A model generated the notes under the pieces. It saw only the letters and a list, made by a program, of their open reading frames with translations, made no database searches and had not been told where the DNA came from. Source: Verrucomicrobiota bacterium (GTDB taxonomy: Bacteria > Verrucomicrobiota > Verrucomicrobiia > Verrucomicrobiales > Verrucomicrobiaceae). From it: a DNA stretch of 64,000 nucleotides. A program made the position numbers and the translations under genes. This document shows, one piece after another, positions 1 to 10,303 of the stretch; positions within the stretch are counted from its first letter, which is position 1; each line of letters opens with the position of its first letter. The stretch is taken from assembly GCA_963204975.1 (NCBI GenBank), contig CAUJJC010000062.1:1-64000 (forward strand). Reading direction: 5' to 3'.

Positions 1-1
1 T

Positions 2-232
2 CGCTTTGAAACCGTGGCCGACCTCCGCGCTCTCATGGCCAGGGCAGATCGTGAGCACAAGCCGCTCTTCGTGAACTTCGGCTTCCGCGAGCTGTATGCG
101 GAGACCAAGCCCGACATCCTCGCCCTTCTAGATGATCGCACCCTCTTCGACCCCGTGGCCAGCCTTCCTGGATTATTTCTCAGCACCAGCCGCGAAGTCG
201 TGCGCTATCGTTCCACGTCCACTCCACCCTAG
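2..232 (+). CDS. C-terminal fragment of an ORF entering from the left edge (unknown membrane or glycosyltransferase-associated protein)
   Basis: Open frame at window start ending at 232; followed by a membrane glycosyltransferase-like ORF on the same strand. Confidence 0.45.
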   Translation, partial: RFETVADLRALMARADREHKPLFVNFGFRELYAETKPDILALLDDRTLFDPVASLPGLFLSTSREVVRYRSTSTPP

Positions 233-271
233 AATCGCTTCAAGTGCCAACGGACTCCCATCGTCTGGCCC

Positions 272-2656
272 ATGCACCGCTTTTTCCTCCAGCTTCAAAA
301 CCTCCTCGCCTGGACCCGGAGCCCCCGCTCGCTCCCCGGCTGGCGATGGCTGGCCATGCTCAGCACCGTGACCGTGACCTTCATGGTCGTGCAGAACCTC
401 TGTGGCTTCCCCCTGACCTACAAGATCAACGTCGGCCCCGATAAGCGCATCGAAGTCGCCCGCGAATACACCGGGGCCTACCGCTGGCACCTGCCGCATA
501 GCTGGCGGAAATCCCTCGCCTCCTGGCGCATGGTCTTGTTGGAAAACGGCAAGCCGATGAGCCGGACCGACCGCATCAGCGATGTGACGGGCTATCAGGC
601 CAGCCATTACTTCATCTCCAACAGCCTCGTCTATTTCGGCTCCGCCAATGGCAGCGACGTGCGCAAGAACGGCAAGCGCTACGAACTCGTCGCGCCCAAG
701 GTGATCTCCGAGGAGTGGCTCACCGTCGCCCTCGTCCTCTGGGTGCTCTCCCTCACCATGACGCTCCGCCTTGGATCGTCCGACTGGCTGCGCGCGCTGC
801 TTCGAAGCATCGGACGCGTGCCCATCTGGGTGCCCGCCGTGCTGGCGATGAGCGTGGCCGCCGCCGATCTTTACCTGCATCCCGACCGCTCCCACGGCGT
901 CATGCTGGTCAAAGGCCTGCCCGACAGCGATGCGGGCGGCTGGCTTCAGCTCGCCACCCGATTGTCCGAAGGGCATGGGCTGGATTCCATCTTCGGAGCC
1001 CAGCGCCCGCTCTACGCCGTGCTGCTGGCCGTGCTGCACATGATCCACCCCAGCTTGACCTTGTCGAAGTTGCTCAATGTGGCCCTCCTCGGCATCGCCA
1101 GCGCCAGCGTCTTCGCCCTTGGCCGCGCCATGCGCGCCCCGTGGGCAGGGCTGGCCACCGTGATCTTCCTCGTGCTCGCCCGCGATCACCTCATGCAGGT
1201 TCACACCCTGCTCACCGAGCTGCCCGGCCTCGCCTTCGGCACCCTGGCCGCCACCCTCCTCGTCATCGCCCTGCACCATCGCTCGCTGAAACTCACCGGC
1301 CTCGCGGGACTCACCGCCGGTCTGGGCAATATCTGCTGCGGCGAACTCCTCCTCGCCCTGCCGCTCACCGCGCTGGCCCTCGTTGCCATCGGCTGGCGCA
1401 GCCGCATGAAACCGGACTTCATCCTCAAGCTCGCCGCCGTCTTCACCCTCGGTGCCACCCTTGCCCTCGGCCCCTGGATGGTGGTCCAGAAGGTCCGCTT
1501 TGGCATCCTCACCTTCTCCTACAACAGCGCGGAACTCCTCGCCGGTGGAGCCGATCCCGTGCATGGCAAGCTCAGCCTGGAACACCATCGCGAAGCCGGT
1601 GCCCTCGGCCTTGATTCCGACCGTGTGGCTGATCGTTACCGCTTCTTTAGCGAGCGCTTCGCCCGTCATGTGAAAGCCGATCCGCTCGGCTACCTCGTCC
1701 GCGTCATCCGCGCCACGGGCTACAGCTTTCACTACCTGCGCAGCAGCGATCCCATCATCCGCACTCTGATCGGCCTCACCCTCCTCGGTGCCGGGCTCAT
1801 CGGGGCCGCGCGCTGGCGCTCGTGGCAGCCGCTGGCGATCTGCGCAATCCTCATCTACCTCGCCGCCCAGAGCATGGATGACTGGTCCAGCGAGTGGCTC
1901 ACCGCCAGCTTGCTCATCCTGCTCTCCCGTCGCTGGCGCGGCACACGCCTCACCGCCATCGTTATGGTCACCATCATCGCCATTGCCTGCATCGTCCTGT
2001 GCGGCCTCGCTGGCAATGTCGCCAGCCGCCGCTTCTGGGTGGTGGCCGATGGGGCGCTCGTGCTGCTCTGGCTCGTGAGCATCAATCACGCGCTGCAACT
2101 CCTCTTCGCCCTCGTCGCCCGCATTCCGGTGCTCAATCGCGGCATGGTCCCCGGCCCCGCGCCAGCCGTGCTCTCCAGCAGCATCCAGCACACCCTTCGT
2201 CCCCTGCCTCGCCTGGGTATGGCCGTTGCCATCGTCAGCCTCACCGCCATCGGCATCATCAGCATCCGCCACCTCATCGGCCCCCGCCCCTATTTCTCCC
2301 CGGAGATCATGGCCACCCTGCCTGCTGCCTCGCCCGACCCCAAGGACTCCGGCGTGGCCCTGTGGTTCGACGACTTCTCCTTCACCCTCGGCAAAGGCGA
2401 GCATGTGCCGCACTGGCTGCCCTATTATGCCCCGTCCAATGACGCCCGCTGGATCGCCCGCCCGCGCATCGTATTCAGCGATGGCAGCCTCGGCAGTCGC
2501 ACCATCGTCCGCGCCTCAACCTCCGAAATCCCACGCCCGCCCCGCTGGCAGCTCACCCGCTGCTACGGTGCCCCCGTCACCCTGCACGACTCGCTCTCCC
2601 TCTCCAACATTGGCATCCTGGAACTCCACCGCATCGAACCCGCCAGCTCACGCTGA
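272..2656 (+). CDS. Polytopic membrane protein, GT39/dolichyl-phosphate-mannose mannosyltransferase-like
   Basis: 794-aa ORF with many hydrophobic segments; GT-C-like N-terminal layout. Confidence 0.6.
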   Translation: MHRFFLQLQNLLAWTRSPRSLPGWRWLAMLSTVTVTFMVVQNLCGFPLTYKINVGPDKRIEVAREYTGAYRWHLPHSWRKSLASWRMVLLENGKPMSRTDRISDVTGYQASHYFISNSLVYFGSANGSDVRKNGKRYELVAPKVISEEWLTVALVLWVLSLTMTLRLGSSDWLRALLRSIGRVPIWVPAVLAMSVAAADLYLHPDRSHGVMLVKGLPDSDAGGWLQLATRLSEGHGLDSIFGAQRPLYAVLLAVLHMIHPSLTLSKLLNVALLGIASASVFALGRAMRAPWAGLATVIFLVLARDHLMQVHTLLTELPGLAFGTLAATLLVIALHHRSLKLTGLAGLTAGLGNICCGELLLALPLTALALVAIGWRSRMKPDFILKLAAVFTLGATLALGPWMVVQKVRFGILTFSYNSAELLAGGADPVHGKLSLEHHREAGALGLDSDRVADRYRFFSERFARHVKADPLGYLVRVIRATGYSFHYLRSSDPIIRTLIGLTLLGAGLIGAARWRSWQPLAICAILIYLAAQSMDDWSSEWLTASLLILLSRRWRGTRLTAIVMVTIIAIACIVLCGLAGNVASRRFWVVADGALVLLWLVSINHALQLLFALVARIPVLNRGMVPGPAPAVLSSSIQHTLRPLPRLGMAVAIVSLTAIGIISIRHLIGPRPYFSPEIMATLPAASPDPKDSGVALWFDDFSFTLGKGEHVPHWLPYYAPSNDARWIARPRIVFSDGSLGSRTIVRASTSEIPRPPRWQLTRCYGAPVTLHDSLSLSNIGILELHRIEPASSR

Positions 2657-2668
2657 GACCTCAAAACC

Positions 2669-3472
2669 ATGTTCCGCACCATCGAGCTATCGCATCCCGA
2701 CTACGCGCCACCGGGCGTCACCTTCGTCACCGTCAAGTCCCCTGCCCTCAAGCGCCGCGCCGACATCACCTGCTACGTCCCTCCAGGCATCAAGACGCAA
2801 CAGCTCCCCATCGTCACCCTCCTGCACGGCATCTACGGCAGCCACTGGGCCTGGCTTTTCAAAGGCGGAGCCCATCGCGTGCTTGATCGCCTCATCGAGC
2901 ACGAAGACCTCCCGCCCATGATGCTCGTCATGCCCTCCGATGGCCTCTGGGGTGATGGGTCCGGCTACGTCCAGCACACCGATGCCAACTACGCCGCCTG
3001 GATCATCGACGAAGTGCCCGCCGCCGCAACCATCGTGGAACCCAACACCGTTGGAGCCAAACGCTTCATCTCCGGCCTCTCGATGGGTGGCTACGCAGCC
3101 CTCAGACTGGGAGCCCTGCACGCTGATCAATTCGCCGCCATCAGCGCCCACAGCAGCGCCACCGACCTCGCCCGGCTCATCGCCGCCGTTGAGGAATCCG
3201 AGAGCGCCTTCGACCTCGCCGAAACGCAGCCCCTGCAAGCCCTCGAATGCCTCAAGGCCAACGCGCATCGCCTGCCGCCCTTGCGCTTCGACTGCGGCAC
3301 CGAGGACTTCCTCCTGGAGCACAACCGCCGTCTCCACGCTGAACTCGACCGCGCCGCGATCCCCCACGTTTATGAAGAATTCCCCGGCGGCCACACCTGG
3401 GACTACTGGCACGAGCACCTCGCCGACTCGCTCCGATTCTTCGGACGTCTGCTCACTGCATCGGCAGCATGA
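2669..3472 (+). CDS. Alpha/beta-hydrolase esterase (esterase D/S-formylglutathione hydrolase-like)
   Basis: GLSMGGYAAL nucleophile elbow (GxSxG), C-terminal GGHTWDYW. Confidence 0.8.
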   Translation: MFRTIELSHPDYAPPGVTFVTVKSPALKRRADITCYVPPGIKTQQLPIVTLLHGIYGSHWAWLFKGGAHRVLDRLIEHEDLPPMMLVMPSDGLWGDGSGYVQHTDANYAAWIIDEVPAAATIVEPNTVGAKRFISGLSMGGYAALRLGALHADQFAAISAHSSATDLARLIAAVEESESAFDLAETQPLQALECLKANAHRLPPLRFDCGTEDFLLEHNRRLHAELDRAAIPHVYEEFPGGHTWDYWHEHLADSLRFFGRLLTASAA

Positions 3473-4742
3473 ATTCCTTCTGCTCCGCGCCGCGCCGAAC
3501 AACGATCTTCACCTTATCGCCGATCTGGTGAGAGTCCATCAGATGGCCGATGAGTTCGCCCTCGCTCAAGGGTGAGTTCAGGCCATCAATCGAGATCACC
3601 ACATCGCCTTCCTTGATGCCCGCCTTCATCGCGGCGGCGTGGATGCCATACTTGCCCACGCCCTTCACCTTGAAGCCCATGCCTTGTCCTTCGGCGGCTT
3701 CCAATCTCATGCCGCCCAGCACCATCCCGCGCTCCGGCCAGATCGTCGCACGCTCCGTGACTTGCGACTTGCGCCGCCAGCCCTGGGGGAGAGTCAGCGT
3801 CACCTTCACCTCGCTGCCTGCACGCTTCAGCACACAGTCCACGGTAGCCACATTGGCCGTGTGGTGCAGCGCATAGCTCACATCCGCGATGGAAACCAGA
3901 GGCTGTCCCGCGATGGACGAGATCTCGTCGCCCGATTGCACACCCGCCTTCGCCGCAATCGACTCCGGCACCACGCTCACCACCTTCGCGATCTCCTCCG
4001 AGGCCAGTGTGAGCCCCACGGTTTCAGGTTCCGGGAAAGGATAGATGAGATTCTCCGGCATCGGCTTGCGCGCCTTTCGATGCCAGGCCTGCAAGGCGCT
4101 GCCAATCATGTGACAATGCACGCAGCTTTGCACCACCTTGCCTTCCCAATCCAGCGCCGGTGTGTAGCGCTCCGCGAGATCCGGGATCTCCACCGGCTTC
4201 TGAAACGGCGTGGGCCCCGGCTGCTTGCCCGCGAGCGCCGCCTTGTTCGCCGGGTAGCCACGATGCAATTCCAGCGCTGCCTTCATCGCCTTCGAGAGCC
4301 CCTCGGTCGCGGACTCCTGGGAGTTCTTCTGGTGCTTCCATGAACCGTAGCGCCCGTAGGTAGTGCCGTCCGCATTGAGAAAAATCACCCCGTAGGACAA
4401 GTCGTAGTCGAACTGGAACGTCGTCAGGTCGATGGCATTCGCATTGATCAGCCGCACGCACACGAACTGATCCAGCATCGCCTTCATCGCCTCACCTTCC
4501 GTGAGCACCCCCGTGTCCAGACCCATGCACGCGAGACACGGCACGCAGCGCAGCACCAGCATCACCGGCTTGCCCGACTTCTTCGCCTCGGCAAACGCAC
4601 CGTCCACGTCGTTGTAGTTCCATCGGTCACTCGATTCCAGCTTCGCCTTGTCCTGCCGCACCGCCCCTTCGCGGTCCTTCACCGCTTCAGCATGAAGACA
4701 GGTTCCAACAATCAAGCCAGCCAGGAAAATGCGAGAGATCAT
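3453..4742 (-). CDS. Thioredoxin-like plus PDZ domain protein, secreted
   Basis: Signal-like MISRIFLAGLIVGTCLHA; CVPCLAC thioredoxin-like motif; two PDZ-like segments (GVQSGDEISSIAGQPL, GIKEGDVVISIDG). Confidence 0.75.
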   Translation of the reverse strand: MISRIFLAGLIVGTCLHAEAVKDREGAVRQDKAKLESSDRWNYNDVDGAFAEAKKSGKPVMLVLRCVPCLACMGLDTGVLTEGEAMKAMLDQFVCVRLINANAIDLTTFQFDYDLSYGVIFLNADGTTYGRYGSWKHQKNSQESATEGLSKAMKAALELHRGYPANKAALAGKQPGPTPFQKPVEIPDLAERYTPALDWEGKVVQSCVHCHMIGSALQAWHRKARKPMPENLIYPFPEPETVGLTLASEEIAKVVSVVPESIAAKAGVQSGDEISSIAGQPLVSIADVSYALHHTANVATVDCVLKRAGSEVKVTLTLPQGWRRKSQVTERATIWPERGMVLGGMRLEAAEGQGMGFKVKGVGKYGIHAAAMKAGIKEGDVVISIDGLNSPLSEGELIGHLMDSHQIGDKVKIVVRRGAEQKEFMLPMQ

Positions 4743-4765
4743 GCCGCGTGTTGTCCCAAATCCCG

Positions 4766-4806
4766 CACGAGGAAGCAAGCACATCCTCATCGCCGTGAGA
4801 TCGATC
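4766..4806 (+). repeat. 41-bp direct repeat, copy A (bracketing the denitrification block)
   Basis: cacgaggaagcaagcacatcctcatcgccgtgagatcgatc; 39/41 identical to 15703-15743. Confidence 0.9.
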
Positions 4807-4875
4807 AGACTTCACACCGTGGATCTCGATCAGCGAAACTGCTGACGCGACACTCGCGAACGCCAGCGTGCCAAG

Positions 4876-5043
4876 ATGAAGTTACTCGCGCTCAATGAGA
4901 AGACCGCCCCCCTATCCAAGGCGGCGCGTCAGGCGAAGGGCACCATCGAAGCGAATGACGATGACATAGAAAACTATTACTCCACTACCAAGTCCGAACC
5001 TCTGCAACGCTTCCGCACCCTTTATGACAACCGGCTCCGTTAG
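4876..5043 (+). CDS. Possible small protein (55 aa)
   Basis: ATG...TAG ORF MKLLALNEKTAPLSKAARQAKGTIEANDDDIENYYSTTKSEPLQRFRTLYDNRLR; no recognised family. Confidence 0.25.
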   Translation: MKLLALNEKTAPLSKAARQAKGTIEANDDDIENYYSTTKSEPLQRFRTLYDNRLR

Positions 5044-5241
5044 ACAGAAAACAAGGCAGCGAAAAACATCGAAATCATGAGCGGGCATCCTCAAACGGCA
5101 TCCGCCTGTTCTCGCATGATCGTGTGGGATAGTGGCAGTCCAGCGTCTCATCTACTGCGCATTTTGCGGGAATATATGACTCGTTTGGCTGCGCAACATG
5201 ACGTGCTTGCACCGGCCTCCGAACAGTCATACCTGGGCAGA

Positions 5242-5823
5242 ATGAATGTTGCCCGCCAGACTGACGAGGTGAGTTGGGAGCCTCCAGGTGGTGTGCTCAT
5301 CTGGATGGTCGTGGGGCTGGAATTGGTGACGTTCGGGGCTGGGATCATCGCTCTTTTGGTGCAGGAGCGTGACCACTCGCTAGAGTTTGCACAGGCGCGG
5401 CTTTTGCTAAACCAGCCGCTAGCTTTCATCAACACTCTGGTGCTGCTCACTGGCGGCTGGTGCATGGCCTGCGGTTTAAATGGGTTGCGCCTGGGACGTT
5501 CGCGCTCATCCACGCTCTGGACACTTGCTGCTGTGGTCTCAGGGGTGCTGTTTCTGATTATCAAGATGATCGAATACCGGCAGAAGGCGACGCACGGCAT
5601 CGGTTTCGGTGAAGATACCTTTTTCACGCTCTATTACCTGCTTACGGGCTTTCATTTCGTGCATGTTCTCGTCGCGGTGGTGCTGCTGGGCATGCTCGCA
5701 AGGTCAGTCCGCCTCGGACACAGCCATGCGGGCAATCCACAGAACTTCGAGGCAGGCGCGGTCTTCTGGCACATGTGCGATCTCATCTGGCTGCTGCTTT
5801 ACCCGGTCATCTACCTGTTATGA
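5242..5823 (+). CDS. norE: Cytochrome c oxidase subunit III-like / NorE-like protein
   Basis: COX3-like TM pattern with FTLYYLLTGFHFVHVLVAVV and FWHMCDLIWLLLYPVIYL; adjacent to the nor cluster; ORF open from 5077. Confidence 0.8.
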   Translation: MNVARQTDEVSWEPPGGVLIWMVVGLELVTFGAGIIALLVQERDHSLEFAQARLLLNQPLAFINTLVLLTGGWCMACGLNGLRLGRSRSSTLWTLAAVVSGVLFLIIKMIEYRQKATHGIGFGEDTFFTLYYLLTGFHFVHVLVAVVLLGMLARSVRLGHSHAGNPQNFEAGAVFWHMCDLIWLLLYPVIYLL

Positions 5824-6050
5824 ACCGCGTCGTCACTCGCGTCTGGCTTTTCCTCATCACACTGACCACGGCGAGTTGGCTGCTGGCGGAGCGTCACGCC
5901 GCGCCATCACTGCTGCTGGGACTGGCCGCAGTGAAGTTCACCCTCGTCGCTGGCTGGTTCATGGAACTGCGCCATGCGCACCGTCTCTGGTGGTTTTTAA
6001 TCGGCGGGCTGCTTGCCGTTATTCTCGGTGGAGCAGCGCTTGTAAAGTAA
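5820..6050 (+). CDS. norF: NorF-like / cytochrome c oxidase subunit IV-like small membrane protein
   Basis: ATGA overlap with the COX3-like gene; small hydrophobic protein LLLGLAAVKFTLVAGWFMELRHAHRLW. Confidence 0.7.
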   Translation: MNRVVTRVWLFLITLTTASWLLAERHAAPSLLLGLAAVKFTLVAGWFMELRHAHRLWWFLIGGLLAVILGGAALVK

Positions 6051-6127
6051 GCCCATTGCCTCTCTGTAGCCGGTTGACGGATTGAGGTCTGAGTGCCGAG
6101 CATTGTGCGTCCTTGTAAGGTGGCAGT

Positions 6128-7432
6128 TCAGAATGAAAGGCTCGTCATGACATAGACGAAGTCGGCATCGCTGGCACTGCCGGTGTCTGAGAGGTAGCTA
6201 CCGGCGAAGAGGTGGCTGTAGCCGAAGGTGAGTTTCACATGCGTGCTGGGGGCGTAGGTGACGAGCAGGTCCAGCTCGCTTCCGGCAAAGTTGGAGGCAC
6301 CCGGCGAAATGGACCGCACGGTCGTCGTGGCGTTGGCGCGCCGGAGGGCGTCGTTGGTGTTGGCAAGCCAGAAGAGATGGTAGTCAAGACTGGCGGTGAG
6401 TTTGGGCACGGGTTTGGTGCTGAGATGCAGGGCGACGTTGTGCAGATTGCTCCACGAAAAGACATCCATGTAGCCGTAGTGCGGGTGGTTCGTCGGGAAC
6501 AGATTCTGAAAGGCACCTTGCTCGCCATCAGCGGCATTGCCATCGCCGCTGCCATAGCTGTATTCCAGCCCGAGGCGCGGTTTCCACTCGTGCTGGAAGG
6601 TATAGCCTCCTTCGACGTAGCTGGCGAAGGAGGTCAGATCAAGGCCACCCGCAGTGCCGCTCTGCACGGCGAACTCGGCCTCGTAGTCCCACGGTCCGAG
6701 TTTGTCAGGGAGTGATTTCCAATGGGTGCCCAGCGTGAGAAAGTGGTCGTTGCGGTTCTCATCATCGAAGTAGAGCGCATAAAGCTCGGTGTCCTGGATG
6801 CCCAGTGTGGGGATGTGGGCGTAGAGGCCGGAGAGGAGTGAGTCCTTATCGCTGTCATCCATGCCGTAGCGGTCAATATTGACCACGGAAGAAATGAAGG
6901 CGTCCACCCAGAGGCCGTCCCTGCCCGTGTAGCGGAGTTTGGCAGCGTCAAAGGTGCGGCTGATGTTATTCCAGTCGAGCGGGCCGATGAGTCGCTGGTC
7001 TCCGTAGAGCAGCACCTGGCGTCCGGCCTTGAGCGAGAGAGGGAAGGCTTTGCCATCGCCGATCTCGAGATAGAGTTGTCGAAGATCGATGGGATTGTCT
7101 CCCTCCGCGCCGAGCACGCCGGGAATGTCTGCTCGGTCGCTATCAATCTCGCGGGAGTCCTGGCCTTCGGCGAAGAAGGTGAGCCATGGCGTGGGCTGGA
7201 GTTTGAGGTTGAGGCGGAAGCGATTGAGCAACCACGCATCATCATTCACGGTGCCGAGGGCGCTGTTGAAATCGAAGTTGTTCTCGCGGTATTCGAAGCG
7301 GGTTTGGTCCTCAATGCCGAATGTGATCCGCCCATCAGCAAGGGCGAGAGGATTGGGTTTCTCTGGAATGGCGTTCTGACTCCAGGCATTGGCGGAGAGA
7401 GCGAGAAGAAGAAATGCACGGGCGGGTTTCAT
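6128..7432 (-). CDS. Alginate-export-type outer-membrane porin
   Basis: Signal peptide; aromatic beta-strand pattern and C-terminal F; DQTRFEYRENNFDFN...LKAGRQVLLYGDQRLIGPLDWNN. Confidence 0.8.
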   Translation of the reverse strand: MKPARAFLLLALSANAWSQNAIPEKPNPLALADGRITFGIEDQTRFEYRENNFDFNSALGTVNDDAWLLNRFRLNLKLQPTPWLTFFAEGQDSREIDSDRADIPGVLGAEGDNPIDLRQLYLEIGDGKAFPLSLKAGRQVLLYGDQRLIGPLDWNNISRTFDAAKLRYTGRDGLWVDAFISSVVNIDRYGMDDSDKDSLLSGLYAHIPTLGIQDTELYALYFDDENRNDHFLTLGTHWKSLPDKLGPWDYEAEFAVQSGTAGGLDLTSFASYVEGGYTFQHEWKPRLGLEYSYGSGDGNAADGEQGAFQNLFPTNHPHYGYMDVFSWSNLHNVALHLSTKPVPKLTASLDYHLFWLANTNDALRRANATTTVRSISPGASNFAGSELDLLVTYAPSTHVKLTFGYSHLFAGSYLSDTGSASDADFVYVMTSLSF

Positions 7433-8715
7433 GGCAGCAAAAGCTTTTTGAGGGCGGCGACTGTAGGCGCGATGTCCGCGCCGAGTTCTTCCTCGCGGTG
7501 GACGATCTTGCCGTCAGCATCGAGCACAGCGATCAGATTGGAGTGTGTGAGGAAGCCTTCGACGGTGGCGAACTTGAATTGAAGAGCGACGGCGAGCTGA
7601 CGGATCGTTTCCTCATCAGAGATGGCGAAGGTCCAGCGCTCTGACGCTAGCTGATGTTCAGTGGCGGCCTTCTTCATTTGCTTGGGATCGTCCCGCTCGG
7701 TGTCGAAGGAAAAGAATACAAAGCCCGCCTTGTCGGCATCCTCACCCAGTGCGGATTCAATGCGCTTCATGTCTCCGATAATGCGGGGGCAGGCGAACTT
7801 GCAGGAGGTGAAGCCCATGGTGATGACTCGCGGCTTGCCCCGCAGTTGCTCCATCTTCAACTTTTCGCCTTCGTGGGTGCGCCAGATGCCGGGCAGATCA
7901 TAGATCGTGGTGAACTGCGGCATTGCAGGCATGGGCGGTGCTTCCTTCACCGACTTTGCGGCGCGGAAGCCGAGGCTCGCCACGCAGTAGTCCCCCTTCA
8001 GACTGCTACGGAAGGCGTAGCGCATGAAGGCGGCGTAGTTGCTCACATCGGAGGCGAGCAGTGATCCCGCGCCACAGAAGAGCTTTCTCTCCAGTGAACC
8101 ATCACCGCGTGAGTCGCCAACGACCATGGTGGAGTTGAAATCATGCACCCACTCCCAAACGCGGCCATGCAGTCCGCGCACCCCATGCACATTCTTCGCC
8201 CCCTCGGCGGCGGATGACGGCGAACTGGAGGCGGGCTTGGAATACCATTCCAGGAGCTGTTGCAGAAAGGCCTGATCACCGCTGGCATCCAGCCGTGTGG
8301 CATCCGCGCGCGCGACGAACTCCCACTCATCCTGCGTCGGCAGTCGCTTCCCTTGTGCTTCGCAATACGCTTTAGCGGCGAACCACGAAACATTGACCAC
8401 AGGCGCTGCGAGTGCATTTCCATCACCTGGGTCAAGATCTCCCCGCCAGTGAGCAAGGTAGTTCTTATCTGCTAGCGTGGGTTTGATCCGGGACCGCTGC
8501 CAGTCTGGATACTTGGTCACAAAGGCCAGAAACTGAGCATTCGTCACCTGAATGTCATCCAGGAAGAAGGGCTGCACTTGGCGTGGCTTTGCCTGTTTGG
8601 CATACAATGGTTTGTATGTGCCGCCGGGTATGGCACTCATGCCCGGCGGAGCATTGTCGGAGGCTGCTAGCACTGAGGCTGCTGCCAGTAGAACGACTGC
8701 AAGGAAGATGCGCAT
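7429..8715 (-). CDS. NirV-like (formylglycine-generating-enzyme/SUMF1 fold) protein fused to a C-terminal SCO1/SenC copper chaperone domain
   Basis: FGE motifs (IPGGTYKPL, PVVNVSWFAAKAYCEAQGKRLPTQDEWEFVA, SLGFRAAK), then SCO motif GFTSCKFACPRIIGDM. Confidence 0.85.
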   Translation of the reverse strand: MRIFLAVVLLAAASVLAASDNAPPGMSAIPGGTYKPLYAKQAKPRQVQPFFLDDIQVTNAQFLAFVTKYPDWQRSRIKPTLADKNYLAHWRGDLDPGDGNALAAPVVNVSWFAAKAYCEAQGKRLPTQDEWEFVARADATRLDASGDQAFLQQLLEWYSKPASSSPSSAAEGAKNVHGVRGLHGRVWEWVHDFNSTMVVGDSRGDGSLERKLFCGAGSLLASDVSNYAAFMRYAFRSSLKGDYCVASLGFRAAKSVKEAPPMPAMPQFTTIYDLPGIWRTHEGEKLKMEQLRGKPRVITMGFTSCKFACPRIIGDMKRIESALGEDADKAGFVFFSFDTERDDPKQMKKAATEHQLASERWTFAISDEETIRQLAVALQFKFATVEGFLTHSNLIAVLDADGKIVHREEELGADIAPTVAALKKLLLP

Positions 8716-8726
8716 GGCGGTTGGTA

Positions 8727-10292
8727 TCAATGCGCTGGAGGAGCGGGGGGAGGAGCGGTGGCACGAACTTCCTTGACCATGGCAGGCAACACCTCGGTGC
8801 CGTTGTTGCCCCAGCTGTTATAGACAAAGGTGAGTGCATTGGCCACTTGCTCGTCATTGAGGCCTAGCTGCGGCATGATGCTGGCATAGACCTCGCCATT
8901 GACTGTCACGTTGCCCTGCAAGCCATGCAGCAGCGTGGAGATGGAGCGTTTCACGTCCGCATTGAGGTAGTCAGACTTGGCCAGGGGCGGGAAGGCTTTG
9001 GGGATGCCCTGGCCCTCGGGCTGATGGCAAGCCATGCAGATGGAGTTATAGACGAGTTTTCCACGGGCGATGCGCTCTTCCTTGTTAGCAGCAGGAGGTT
9101 GCTGGCTTGACGCCTGTGCGATGGACTGCACCGCGCCACCTTCGAGTTGGTAAATGCGGTCGTCCTGCTTCCCGGAATAGACGAGTTTGTTCTCATCACC
9201 ACTGACCTTGATCATGCCCACAGCCCCTTTGTTGAAGGCGCGGAAGATGCTGTGATCAACGAGGATGTAAGTTCCCGGCACTTCAAGGCCGAACTCCACG
9301 ATGGCGCTGCCGCCAGCGGGGATCATCGTCGTCTGCACCTGATGCTGCGCGGGCTTCACGCCACCTTCGAGATACACGTTGTCAAAAATCTCGCCGATGA
9401 CGTGGAACGAGGAGGTGAGATTCGGGCCTCCGTTGCCCACGAAGAGACGCACCTTCTCGCCGACCTTCGCCTGCACGGCATTGTCGCCCGCCATCGCGCC
9501 TACGGAACCATTGAACACGACGTAATCGGGCGTCTCGGTGAGCGCCTTGTCCATATTGAAGGGTTGCAGTCCGGGTTCCCCATACGGACCCTTTGTGTAG
9601 AACTCGGACTGGAAGACATAGAACTCCTTGTCCACCTTCGGCAGTCCGCCAATCGGCTCGACGAAGATCAGACCATACATGCCATTTGCCACATGCATGC
9701 CCACAGGAGCGGTGGCGCAGTGATACACATAGAGGCCAGGATTCAGCGCCTTGAACGAGAAGATGGACTCATGCCCAGGCGTCGTGAATGACGAAGCCGC
9801 ACCACCACCAGGCCCCGTGACTGCATGCAAATCAATGTTGTGAGGCATCTTGCTGTCGGGGCGATTCATGAGGTGAAACTCCACCTCGTCATTCTGGCGG
9901 ATGCGCATGAACTTGCCCGGCACGCTGCCGCCAAAGGTCCAAAACGTGTAGTCCACTCCATCGGCCATGCGTTTCACCAGTTCGACGACTTCGAGTTTGA
10001 TCGTCACTTTTGTCGGATGATCACGCGTGATGGGCGGCGGCACGTTCGGAGCGTCAGTCAAAATAGCATCCTCTTGGCCAGACACAGGCTTGTCCTGGAT
10101 GGTGGTTGGATTGGCCATGTCATCACCAGAAGGTCCAGCAGTGGGCACGGTGGATTGATGAGTCTCCAGGATGGCCTTCATGAAGGTCTCCTGGGATAGT
10201 TTTTCGGTCGGACTTAGTTCGCGCTCACCACATTGGGTTAGCAGCGTGAGAGCGAGGGCGGAGAGTATAGTGTGGGCGTGGGTCAGTTTCAT
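8727..10292 (-). CDS. nirK: Copper-containing nitrite reductase with C-terminal cytochrome c domain
   Basis: Cupredoxin copper motifs ([47 protein letters not shown]) plus C-terminal CMACH heme motif. Confidence 0.92.
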   Translation of the reverse strand: MKLTHAHTILSALALTLLTQCGERELSPTEKLSQETFMKAILETHQSTVPTAGPSGDDMANPTTIQDKPVSGQEDAILTDAPNVPPPITRDHPTKVTIKLEVVELVKRMADGVDYTFWTFGGSVPGKFMRIRQNDEVEFHLMNRPDSKMPHNIDLHAVTGPGGGAASSFTTPGHESIFSFKALNPGLYVYHCATAPVGMHVANGMYGLIFVEPIGGLPKVDKEFYVFQSEFYTKGPYGEPGLQPFNMDKALTETPDYVVFNGSVGAMAGDNAVQAKVGEKVRLFVGNGGPNLTSSFHVIGEIFDNVYLEGGVKPAQHQVQTTMIPAGGSAIVEFGLEVPGTYILVDHSIFRAFNKGAVGMIKVSGDENKLVYSGKQDDRIYQLEGGAVQSIAQASSQQPPAANKEERIARGKLVYNSICMACHQPEGQGIPKAFPPLAKSDYLNADVKRSISTLLHGLQGNVTVNGEVYASIMPQLGLNDEQVANALTFVYNSWGNNGTEVLPAMVKEVRATAPPPAPPAH

Positions 10293-10303
10293 GGTTCAGG
10301 TAT

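Noticed and set aside
173-2413. 746-aa minus-strand ORF (Gly/Asp/Glu/His-rich)
   Set aside because: Antisense shadow of the GC-rich membrane glycosyltransferase-like gene; composition is typical of a reverse-strand reading and no family is recognisable.
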